This document shows, in pieces, positions 43,885-53,973 of a DNA stretch of 64,000 bases; the stretch's first letter is position 1, and the number at the start of each line of letters is the position of its first letter. Position numbers and translations under genes: made by a program. Origin of the DNA: Phymatolithon calcareum. Lineage: Eukaryota; Rhodophyta; Florideophyceae; Hapalidiales. The notes below the pieces were generated by a model that had not been told where the DNA came from, made no database searches, and was given only the letters and a program-made list of their open reading frames with translations. Location: assembly GCA_977006965.1 (NCBI GenBank), contig CDRMUB010000001.1, forward strand, positions 186,001 through 250,000. The letters run 5' to 3'.

Positions 43885-45960
43885 TAATTAGTCTTGCGGC
43901 TTGCGCCCTACTTGCCGGAACCTAGCGAGCGAAGGACAACTTCCGGCAAATATCACACCTTGAACGTCTTTGGCATCAATTCCAGTCATAAATTTCTCAC
44001 TAGCAACCATGACTACTGTCGATCTTTTATGTTGACGCCACTTTTGCACTCTTCGGTGCAGCTCTTGGTCCTCCATTTTAGTATGGCACTTTTAAATGCA
44101 TTTATTCTCGCACAAATATAGAAACTGAAGCGATTTCTCAATTGCCTTTACGTTGTTAGTGGTCAAACACGCAACAAGAATCTTTCCAGATGAACAATTG
44201 AGAGCACGATGGATGTCCTCAACTGATTTTTAAACACTGCTCGTCATTAGACTAGAAGAAGGAGTTGCAAAAATGTTCACTTGTTGCTTGAGATTTTGCC
44301 GGGAGCAATCTCCACGAATGGCAGTCAAACTTGCTCTGGATATATTGAATCCTTCAGCGATGCGATGAAGAAGGGGGTTTAAAGCTGTAGCAGTCAAAAA
44401 GACTATTGGAACGCTGAAAGTTCCGTTCTGAATGGCTTTGCAGTCTGGCATACAGTTTCTGAAACTGTCAGACATTGGGAGCTCATGAGCCTCATCTACA
44501 ATGATGCGACCTTCTCTAATCCTAGAACATAGAAGACTTCTCATTGTTTCCGTGAACGCTCGCCATGGACGATCCTTTGAAGAGATAAGAACTATACCTC
44601 CACTCTCCCCGAATTGGTTTTGTGAGACCTCATGTATGCGTAGAGTCTGGACTACTGCCGACTCGAACCGCTTTCTTCATACTTGGCGAAGCTCCTTCAA
44701 TAGTGAGATCCATACAGTTTATATTCTCGAAAACATTATGGGGCCCAGAACGACGGCTGTTTTCACCGAGCTAGTCCCGAGAAATAGCGCGAGGTCCCTC
44801 GTTTTTCGATAGACATCATTCATAACTAGTTCCTGCTCATGGCTTAAAAATTTTGCGTCCAGCAGAGAGCAAGCCTTTTGCTCCGCTTCAACTGCATTAA
44901 ACTTCGGATCGCTGACCAAGCATTTGCTTCCATCTTCCAAATCCATAGAAGCTATTTGAGCTTGCTCACCGGTCTCGAAAAGACCCATTGATGCTGAGCA
45001 GCAGCGGGGATATGAGCATGAGCAAGCGACATGGGTCTGTTCTCCCCACGCATTTTGATTGCTTCAAAGTATCCGATGGCTTGTACGGCACGACGAAAAT
45101 ACTCTTTGGCTTTCCATCCTTACTGTTTTCATTGATGTCGTATTGTTCATAGTTCAGCGCTGCTGGCAAGGTACGACTCGCTCTTATGGATGAAAACAAT
45201 ATCTTTACTGATCAGGACCTGCTGATGCTCAGCACATCTACTAAGCACCAGAAAGTAGTCTGCAGGCACTGTGATAATCAGCTGTGCCTTGGCCTCCGTC
45301 AAGGCTTCCTCGTCGAATGTTCTATAATTACCTATTCCGAAGTTGGCTGAGGTGCGATCCTAAATCTTCGTCTATCTTTCACGAGCTTATGTATGTATGC
45401 GTGATGCTTCCTGGTCCTGCTCCTCCCAGATGCTGGTCTCCAGAAAGGAGAGCCCTGTGATTCGCGTCGTTCGGCTGCGTGCTATTCCAGGGAGGGAGAG
45501 TGGGTGAGAAAGGAAAGCCCTGCTCGATTTCATGTCATTGTCGTCGTCGCCCGCCTATTATAGTGTTCGAAGTGCGTTAGTGCACGCCCAGACTGTCGGT
45601 AACACGCGGCGTCGGCTCATGGAATCTTTCCGTTCGCAATAAATTTGGCCCCGAGTGTCGGTCTCGGGCTGTCGTTCGATTTCACCCTCCTCGCTAACGG
45701 GATAATTGAACGCACGTACATTGGTAATGGCTTTTCCTTGACCGACACTTTCCCCCATTTTGCGAGGTTGGATCCGTTGGCTCTTGCCGCCAATGCACAA
45801 AGAATTCGATCATACCCTCGCTGACTGGTCTGCAGCTTCGCACGCCGCTTGTGTCTTCACCAATAGTAGCATACCATATGCATGAAATGTTGGCTTCCGT
45901 GAGTTTATGTAAGGCACTGGAAAGCTATTTAAAAGCTATTATGGATCGTAGCAATAGTAT
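43885..45960 (-). pseudogene. RecQ-like helicase core copy (H9), interrupted by an insertion
   Basis: The minus strand has KTAVVLGPIMF (Walker A damaged), RIIVDEAHELPMSDSFRNC (DEAH intact), IVFLTATALN, MEDQELHRRVQKW, and KFMTGIDAKDVQGVIFAGSC, with GLFETGEQAQIASMDLEDG and the LPAALNYEQYDINE block upstream. A 680-bp insertion at 45204-45885 splits it. It is close to H7 in sequence. The C-terminal tail and N-terminal third are missing. Confidence 0.8.
45204..45885. mobile_element. ~680-bp insertion in helicase copy H9, possible 6-bp target duplication
   Basis: Helicase homology breaks after GGATGAAA at 45203 and resumes at GCATGAAATG near 45886, so ATGAAA flanks the insert on both sides. The insert is GC-richer than its host. 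It holds an 80-codon minus-strand frame (45558-45800, MCIGGKSQRIQPRKMGES, then EIERQPETDTRGQIYCERKD) of unknown nature. The ends are not inverted repeats, and no LTR termini are seen. Confidence 0.5.
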
Positions 45961-46461
45961 ATGAGAGGCATGGACGAATACATTTTCTCCAAACAAGAGC
46001 CAAACTAACGGAAAAACTAACCATAGAGGATTTATATTAGTGAAAGCTCCCATGTCCACGTTTGATAGACCGAGATTGAACAGTTTGCAAAGACAAGTTT
46101 CTGAGCACCATCACATCTTTAATGTGCGCCAATAAATACCCGACATACGATACTATAATGGTCTTCCGTATTGTAAATAGAGGACATATGGCCGTCTCCA
46201 GAGAAACGTTTTTTGCAAGGATTAAATTCGTAAATTTTGCACACTCTTTTCGAAGAGAATCAAATTATCTCAACGGGGGCAAGCGCCGTCTCGAAAAGAT
46301 TTTTTATCATATTCAGCACGCTATTGATTAGAATCCGAAGACATTACAAGCGGAAGTGAGTTCTTCTCGCCGACTGCGACGTCTACGGCCTGTCACTAGA
46401 AAGTCGCAAGCGAGAACGTAAACACGAATGAACATCGAAGCTGCCTGCAATGAAACTTTGC

Positions 46462-49001
46462 GCTAGATATTTCGATCAATCCCCGTCGAATTGTCAACAT
46501 ACGTGGGGTGCGCCCTGTAACGTCATATCATGTTACCTTTTTGAAAGCTGGATTTCTGAGGAGTGGGTACATAGAAACTCACCTTTTAACCTGCCGAAAA
46601 CCAACTGGATGGGAAATTGCCGACTTCTATACCAAGGAGCCCTACAAGTATCAACTATTTGAGGCCGAGAAACGAGCGCAAGAAGAACTGAGAAAGTCCA
46701 ATGCTGGAGGACTTGTGTACTGCATTGACGGATTGCATCGTCGAAAGGTTGCCCTTGAACTCATCGAAGAGCAAGAGTATTCCGAAAATTTCCGACATTG
46801 GGGACGGATGGTGAATAATCTTGGTCCAGAAAAAGAAATTGCCTTTTCGATTTGCTGAAATCTTCAAACGAGTATTGTATTAAGCTGAGCCCGTGCTCGC
46901 TTGTCTTGCAATGCAGCCGATACGACCAGATTGTGAATGGGAGCAGCAGAAAAAAATTACTGTCTGCCGCGGAAGTTGACAGGCGCATGGTACAATGCGG
47001 GGGAAGTGACAAGCAGTTCAGTGAAAAGACAGTTAAGGCGATGGCGGAGACAAAGCGTCAAGTTATTGGAATCAGCCGAAAACTACCTATAAGGGCTCTA
47101 CGGTACCTAGACGTTCTTCAGGAAAAGAATCCTAAATGCGCAGAAGCTGCTTTCACAATCACAAACTTGAAGTCGGTGCCAAATACGTTGACAGATGAAG
47201 AAGCCATCGCGCTTCTGAGAAGAATGAGCAATTTTTATAGGACACAAATTCCCCGTTCCGAAAGCTATGGCACCACATCAAGTTAGCGAAAACGTATTTT
47301 ATGTTCGTCGAGCTCTCAAGGCCGTCAACGTCTTCATGAGTCTTTCCGAATATACACGGCTCCCTCCAGAGCTAGAACATCTTGTCGGACAAATGAAAAA
47401 TACGGACAAGCACGACGACGACCTCGCAGACTTCTCCTACTAAGGGGACGAGATTTACGCAGATCTCGAGCAGGAATGCGAAAAGCATGAGCCAGGCGGC
47501 TTGCACGGAAAAAGATAAAGTCGAAGAAGCTGCATCTCGATTTTAAGCCATAATCAAACTCAGCCCTGGAGACTACTGCTTGTCATGAACGAGCGCAAGA
47601 AAAGGAAATAGTCCCTTCTCTACCAGAGCTCAGTACAACCGCCTCAACAGGGACTTCCAAATCAAATAATGAAGAGCAAGAAGAACTTATCACCAAGCAA
47701 AAATCTGAGGGAGCATCGAATCTGGTCTGGTTTGCAAAAAAGGCGAGACTCGTCGATGAGACAATCCAATCAGTGAGGAAGCCACCGGGATAGAAGCTCA
47801 TGAATTGCAGTATCGAAAAATTCGAGAAAAAGAGAGAGGAATGGTGCATGGTCGAAGTATGCACGGACTTTGCAATTTTTGACATTCTGCAGGAAGACAA
47901 AAACCAGGACTCGATTGACAAACACGTGCGGCACATTGGAAGCACATTGAAAGTGACAGGTGTTGCACATGCGTTTTGTTCGGCTATGCAATTCTCTCAA
48001 ATTGTAAATGCCGCGACGAAGATTGGGCTTACTGCAATATCCTGCCCAATGCTTTATGTACCTGATAATATGAATGTAAAAAGGTTGACATTTGCGCTTC
48101 AACTGCAAGATATTGTTCAATACGCTGCTGTGTTTATCAAAAAGAGCACACGATCCCCGGAAAAGCACGACTTCTCATCAAGTAAGGAGTACGAGAACTC
48201 AATAACTCCGCCATGGACAAACGTTGTGACCAATATTTTGCCGTCACAGTCCCGCCTTACGGATTCGACCAGAAAACCTTTTGATGCATCGGAATGAACG
48301 AAAGAACTATACAAGCATTTAATGCGACGATGGTGCCGACCTGGAAAAATTTGCTACAGCCCTCTCGCACTAACAATGGTTGCTGGATTAGCCGCGTACG
48401 AAATTGGTACTCGATATATTGCAGTCGAGGACGAGGAAGGGTGCTTTGAGGCTGCGAAGAAGTGTATTTTTGATTATATGTCACGTTCCATTAAGAGATC
48501 GATATTGGGGGAGCCGACTCCAGAAGTCGACAAAATTCTACAGGAATATTGTCATTTCTCAAAAAGACGAAGCCGCTTCCAAGCAATACACAAAGTTCGA
48601 GAACAACGGAGGGTATTTTGAGAGCCAAGATTACCTCTGGCAATGATCTTGGGACGCCAGAACTAGGTATGCCCCTTCGGTCTTCGAAAGGACAGAAAGA
48701 ATACCCTCAACGGCAAGAACTCCCAGCCCACTCGTACTCAGATGAAAGCGAGCAGGCAAACGAGTTGACGGAGAACAAATTTGAAGGGCAGAAAGATTGT
48801 GCCGCAGCAGAGCTTTGCATTTTAAAGCCCAACAAAGCGCCTCCTACACATATATGCGGTATATGCCAAGTTCCAATTCACAACTTGTGCGATTATGGAA
48901 AACGGGTGGAGAAAGATTTTTCAAGAGAGAATATTTTTGCGTGCTCAAAAAAGTGCTATTTTCTTGAGAAAAATACTGCTGCGAAGAGATCGGTGATTTA
49001 G
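46462..49001 (+). pseudogene. ParB-like domain plus DNA methyltransferase-like protein with Cys-rich C-terminus, broken
   Basis: From 46462 the frame reads FALDISINPRRIVNIRGVRP, then LKAGFLRSGYI and GGLVYCIDGLHRRKVALELI, the usual order of a ParB/Srx-like domain. A shift near 46855 leads to a helical region (46852-47286), another near 47270 to a shorter piece, and then 47560-48621. The last contains the end of a beta-class methyltransferase-like domain: ELYKHLMRRWCRPGKI, then VAGLAAYEIGTRYIAVEDEE with CFEAAKKCIF, where families usually have DPFxGSGTT-xAA-xLGR-xIGxE. Motif IV (DPPY) is not recognisable and the motif I Asp-Pro is lost. A final shift gives 48549-49001, ending in ICGICQVPIHNLCDYGKRVE and ACSKKCYF. 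At least three shifts and two stops (47791, 48295) make it non-functional. Assignment is by motif pattern only. Confidence 0.6.
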
Positions 49002-49009
49002 AAACTCCT

Positions 49010-50055
49010 TAAATGGACTTATTTAAGAACAAGCTGAACATGAAAATCCTGCTTTCCTTTTGCTTTGCGCATAAAACATATATGAAATCTAGAGTAAAGT
49101 TCTATTTCTGCAACAGCTCTCTACGAAGTTCAAAAGCCCAGAGTTCCAATTGATCACTATAGTGATAAATAATGCACTTCCGTAGTGGCACGGAAAAGAA
49201 TACGGACTCTTGATCTCGAATAGATTAAGAATTTTTGCCTAAAGTCATTTACGCTTCGAGACAAAAATGTATTTTAGAGTTGTTTGTAACTATTGAGTGC
49301 GCGCCACAGCGTTCAAAATGTAATAAGGAATTTTTTGAACAGAAACACGCTCTGAAGAAAATATTATCCTTAACGGAACATTACTTTAGGGAGTACCTGT
49401 TAAACTAATTAACTCGCGAATGGTAGTCCTGAACTTGCCTCCATGAAGAAGAATACTCTTTCGAGAAACTGACAGGCGTCTTAAGCCACGAATCTGATAT
49501 TTTTAAGAAGCAGAAGAACAAAAATGTGCTATAAACACATAGTCTACAATAAATATTTCTGCAATGAAAACAAGCATTCACGATGCTTCGTGCAAATAGG
49601 GAACTAAATCTGATTCATGTAGCCCGATGACTATCTGCCATCGATATTAGTATAAATGGAGACTTACTTTAGGTAGTTCAGAGAAGTTTTTATCATATGC
49701 GTGCTGCGAATGATACAGTTGCAATATATTAGCATATTGTCATATGTGCTTCGGTGAATCGCAAGACAGCTCTTTAGTGCCCAACCAGGTCGGATTCAAG
49801 CTTTTCAGAATAATGCTCTCGTAACGATCAGTTTTCAAACTTGACACGGACGATTTTGATATAAAAACCTATTCTCTTCTTGGGCATAATTACACGTGGA
49901 ACGGATGATTATTCGTATTTGAGTCTTTTTAAAAATCGTCCTATATGAGGTTTTGAGAAGAAATACAATCTTAATTTTTTATTTTCTACTCTTTTCTTCT
50001 CCCCTGGCAAGTTTCCAAAATGAGAACCATCGATTTCTCGTCAAAAGCTCTTTCT
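49010..50055. other. AT-rich stretch without a recognisable gene
   Basis: No open frame above about 60 codons and no recognisable domain. It may be the 3' flank of the broken methyltransferase-like gene. Confidence 0.4.
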
Positions 50056-50060
50056 TTTTT

Positions 50061-50272
50061 GACTAAGGGCCGATGAACGAATAGTTCCCAACCGGGAAAA
50101 TGGGAAAATGAGAAATTGGGAACGCGAATACGTCCAATAGAATACTTGCATTTGTGAAATTTTCAGGTTTAAATTCCACAAGTGCACGTATTCTATTGGA
50201 CATATCGGCGTTCGCATTTTCTCAATTTCCCATTTTCCAGGTTGGGAACTATTCTTTCATCGGCCCTAAGTC
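50061..50272. mobile_element. MITE-like foldback element of about 212 bp
   Basis: Nearly the whole segment is an inverted repeat. The left arm starts GACTAAGGGCCGATGAACGA; the right arm, reverse-complemented, starts GACTTAGGGCCGATGAAAGA. Inner blocks ATAGTTCCCAACC, AAAATGGGAAA and ACGTCCAATAGAATAC are mirrored by GTATTCTATTGGACAT. A loop of about 40 bp remains. There is no coding capacity. TA dinucleotides lie just inside both ends, consistent with, but not proof of, Tc1/mariner-type insertion. Confidence 0.65.
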
Positions 50273-50768
50273 GACTTCAGATATATATATATCAGCTGAC
50301 GTCAGAAGCATGGTTCAAAAATGGAAGAGACGAAATACAGATCACATAAACTCTTAACTACACTCCCTGAGCACTAGTCTGGAAGGGGACCTAATTTGTG
50401 CTGACTTCCGAGACGGTCTGTCTCAATAATACATATGCATCTGTACAGGTGGGACTAGCAAGTTTTACAACCATTTTTCCATTTCAATTTCTTATAGCTT
50501 CTATCTGGTTATTCTTTTCAATGACGTTATCAGCTGCCGGTCGCTTCATAATAGCTGGATACCGAAAAACAAATGAAATGGAAAATTTTTTGACAGGCAT
50601 ATGAATGGTCATGTGCCTCGCTTGCAGTGCAGCGTGCACACTACAGGCACTTGGTGTGTTTTCATTGGATACGAAATTTCAAACATAGTCCCTTATCCAC
50701 ACGGAGAATCAGGAGAGTTGGTTTTTATATCAGAACTCGTTATGATCGATTTATGATGAGACGAACCT

Positions 50769-51302
50769 GTGGTAGGTAGTACGACGTGTACGTGCGGTAG
50801 CGACGGCCTGTATCGGAAGGCTGTGTTCGAGTGGGGAGAACGCGCGCGCAGATGGCAAAATGAAAGGGGACGAAAATACCCCCCAGACCCCCTGTCTCAC
50901 TCTCCTGTCTGGGCTCCTCCTTTTACTGCTGGGAAAATCCGGGAGATTACAAAGGAAGATGTGGAAGAATGTGATTGGCCATATAGTGACCAATGGCGAA
51001 TAGGAAGATGCGGTGCTACACGTGTAGGCATTATGATGCCACAGAACCAATACGCCGGCTTCCTGGTAAAGCAGTCTTTTTTACGCATAGATTGGCTGAC
51101 TCCTTGCTGTCTCTGGTTGCAGCAGCACCTCTCGGCGATCGGCTTTCCGCGGCACTCGGCTTGGTTCGTGAGCGGATCACCTTCCAGAGGAAAGCGAGCT
51201 TGGACAAGCTATGATAGCCTTTTTGTTTCATTTGTCGCCTCGATTTTTGGAATTGGTCAATTCTCTACAGCGGCGATGCGATGGCATCGAAGTCACCGAT
51301 AA
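50769..51302 (+). CDS. Unrecognised 177-codon open frame
   Basis: Begins MVGSTTCTCGSDGLYRKAVF and contains a polar stretch REITKEDVEECDWPYSDQWR. The second half is Trp- and Ser-rich and may be out of its proper frame, because two other plus-strand frames (50993-51214 and 51281-51592) are also open over this GC-richer region. No domain recognised. It may be a fragment of a host gene or of a recent insertion. Weak call. Confidence 0.25.
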   Translation: MVGSTTCTCGSDGLYRKAVFEWGERARRWQNERGRKYPPDPLSHSPVWAPPFTAGKIREITKEDVEECDWPYSDQWRIGRCGATRVGIMMPQNQYAGFLVKQSFLRIDWLTPCCLWLQQHLSAIGFPRHSAWFVSGSPSRGKRAWTSYDSLFVSFVASIFGIGQFSTAAMRWHRSHR

Positions 51303-51858
51303 ATATGGAAACTTTGGTGCCGCGACAATATAGGCGCGTTCATGATCACGACAAGCAATTTCTGCGGAGCTGCCGCCAAAATGCGCGCATTCTCTGGCCT
51401 CATCGGCGAGGGCACTTCCGCCTGCGCGGGCGAGCCGCTCGCGCTGGAATTCTTTGCGTTCCTAGTTTCGCCCGGTCCGTCCTTGTGCTCTTTACGACGA
51501 TCTGTTTTTCATCATGTGCTGTAACCATACTTAACCTGGTAAAGTATTCTCAAGAACAATTGTCTGCGCGCCTTCAAAAATCGTTAACATAGGCGTGTCC
51601 TATATCCGTTCATCCAATTCGTATCCGGCATATTTTGGTTTCGAGGATCCATTGAACTAGGTTTTACTGTACTTCCTATGAGCTTCAAAGAATATAAATT
51701 TGAAAGATTCTTAATTGCTGTCCGTATTCCCAGCTTCTTCACGATTACAATCTGCATTGCGAACGGGATTGCTGAAATGGTTCTACTGCGTATTGTTCTA
51801 TAAAGTGCAATACCTGGCAATCGTATTTCTTACAGCCCGGTCAAGGTAGGAATACTCT

Positions 51859-52620
51859 GTGCATCTGACCAGCGTAATGTTCGGTCCTCGTTTAGGAGGA
51901 AATTTAGACAGACTCCAACTTCTGTGTAGAATCCAAGCTCCCAGCCAAAGACGGAAAATTATTGCCTACAAAAAGCTGAAGAAAACAAAAGAAAAAGAAA
52001 AGTGGTACGAACGAAAGCAGCGCGAGAGCAGAAACAGCGATCGAGTTTACCAGGAACGAAAATGTCATTATTGAAAACAAGGAAGAGTACGTGGAATCAA
52101 CCAAACACATTCAAGTAGAGCAGCTTGCCGAAATGCAATGCGTCCATCAAAACTAGTAAAAGTCGAAGGCGATTGTCTGGAATTGAGGGGGAGGAGAATC
52201 CCACATGAAAAGGCGATCGAGCTACCAGCAATTCTCGAACTTCTGAAGGAGAAGCACAGCCAATTTCGCTTCAGTAGACCTGTGGAAGATTTCCGCAGAT
52301 GTTGACTCTAACGCGTAGATTTAGGAATGCTGTGGAGGAGACACGCGACGCAAGGGCAGAGTTACTACTCAAGACGCTGGACCCCATGCGAAAATCGAGT
52401 ACACCGACAGAAAGTCAAGAAAAGGGATGCCTTTCGACCAGCCTGCGATGAAGGAGAAGAGCGCCGCGCTTGGAGAATTACCTTTACCAAGAATGGTCTA
52501 CCACAGCAGCAGTGAGGATGAAAGAAAGAAAGCAGGCACAGAAGTCTCTGTGTGAGATGGTTTGTAGGTCAGTTTCCAAGAAATCGGCCGAAGCTAGTAG
52601 ATAGAATTGGATGTCAAAGA
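51859..52620 (+). pseudogene. Decayed unrecognised coding repeat with Lys-rich region
   Basis: A Lys/Glu-rich frame (PSQRRKIIAYKKLKKTKEKE) is followed, across shifts, by VESTKHIQVEQLAEMQC, the segment DARAELLLKTLDPMRKSSTP, and at 52540 VRWFVGQFPRNRPKLVDRIG. The last block matches the C-terminus of the 30286 protein. The locus is therefore probably a longer, broken relative of that repeat. No domain is recognised. Confidence 0.35.
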
Positions 52621-52962
52621 TAGTATTGGCAGTTAGAATACTGAAGATCATCTTGACAAAGCGAACATGGACTTGTAGAGAGGAGACTAACGTGTCCCGA
52701 GACATCGACGAGTAATTCTGATTAAGGAACCGAAGTTTCGAGCGTAGTAGAACGCTAAGAAAGGTTCCGAATTCCCTCATGTTGGAACAACTGGTCGCTT
52801 GCAATTAATCAGCTTGATTATGACCGCCATACAGTTCGTTCAACTTCAGCACGGTAGACACTAGTGGAAACTGGGTATCATACCAATCAGTTTATTATCA
52901 AGCATAATCAGTACATATCGATCCGTACTTTCGTGAGAGGGGAACCATTTAAGAACCAGCTC

Positions 52963-52995
52963 GATTCGATACTCAAAAAATTTGAGTATCGAATC
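52963..52995. other. Perfect 15-bp hairpin with AAA loop
   Basis: GATTCGATACTCAAA is followed after three A by its exact complement. The flanks GAACCAGCTC and TAGCTCGGTTTC extend the symmetry imperfectly, so a foldback of about 50 bp exists. This could be a tiny MITE or a cruciform-prone site. Confidence 0.6.
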
Positions 52996-53499
52996 TAGCT
53001 CGGTTTCGAATTTTTTAGGTTTCTATTGATGCACTAATTGCTACAATGCGTGGCAGGTAAGCCCTGGTAATGGAATTATTTTTGGACAACAAAAACGATT
53101 CTAGGTGGAATTACAATAATCAACAGCCTGCCTGTCATATACCGGATAGACATCACAAAATTTGATTGAAACTGTGCTTTGCGAAAGTGGCTTGTACTGA
53201 TATGTGGGGTGATACTGTATAATTTCAGTATACTCTACTCACACTTGCCCGTGTAGGTGCAAATGCTGGTATCTGCTGTACGGTGATAGGCTCCGCAGAG
53301 AGACGCACACCCACCAAGACTGATTCTTGAGGACACTCGTGTTTGTGTCCTCCAATTCCGCGTGAGGAGTTTCAGAACGCATGCCACACAAGGAGGTAAG
53401 CTCGTAGCTTAAGGTGTACCCTTTCTCTTCCCTTTGCCGAAATTGCCGAAGCCGCATGTCCTGTGCTCAGGGTTGTCGGCATAATTAATCAGTTGGCAC

Positions 53500-53882
53500 A
53501 GAGATTGTCAAACCTAAAGATTTGCTGAGATGACTTCGGGCCATTGCTAGAGAACTGACACACTTCAGCCAAGCCTTTCGAAGACAGCAAAAAAGTGGTA
53601 AAAGTATCGAAGCAGCTCTTTTGGATGACGAGAAATCCATTGGCGAACGTGCGATAAGCACATTTCGCGCCGTTTCCAAGCAAATTGAGAAAGCATTGAG
53701 ACTGGCGGAGGACATCTTGAGGAACACGAAGGATGAGTTTACAAGAGAAACTTCGTCTACATATGTGAGATGGAGCTCTCATGTAGTCTGTGACCCGTCG
53801 GAACGAAGGGGTCATTCATGCAAGAACACGAATGGAACTGTTTACGGTCGTCCAGTGAATGAGGCCAAGCTATTCTCTAGGG
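53500..53882 (+). pseudogene. Left half of an older gene split by LINE-A
   Basis: A plus-strand frame, open except for one TGA near 53530, reads LRAIARELTHFSQAFRRQQK, then AALLDDEKSIGERAISTFRA with VSKQIEKALRLAEDILRNTK and ends NEAKLFS at the LINE insertion site. Removing LINE-A and one copy of the 13-bp duplication lets the frame continue at 59246 as RVKKVKTGLAKLDRILIEV before a stop. The composition is helical and coiled-coil-like. No family recognised. Confidence 0.4.
53870..53882 (+). repeat. LINE-A target-site duplication, left copy
   Basis: CTATTCTCTAGGG, identical to 59233-59245. It immediately precedes the 3' terminus of the minus-strand LINE (GGGGTTATATGTTGATTTAT on the plus strand). 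Confidence 0.85.
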
Positions 53883-53973
53883 GGGGTTATATGTTGATTT
53901 ATTTTAGAAGCTCCCAAAACCTCAATTTGATTAACAGGGCAGCTTCTCGCTATCTTCCACATTCATCACTCTA

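Noticed and set aside
46462-49001. Bacterial contamination of the assembly
   Set aside because: The gene is broken by several frameshifts and lies directly beside decayed eukaryotic-type repeats without any change in base composition, so a genomic relic is more likely. Read-level data would settle it.
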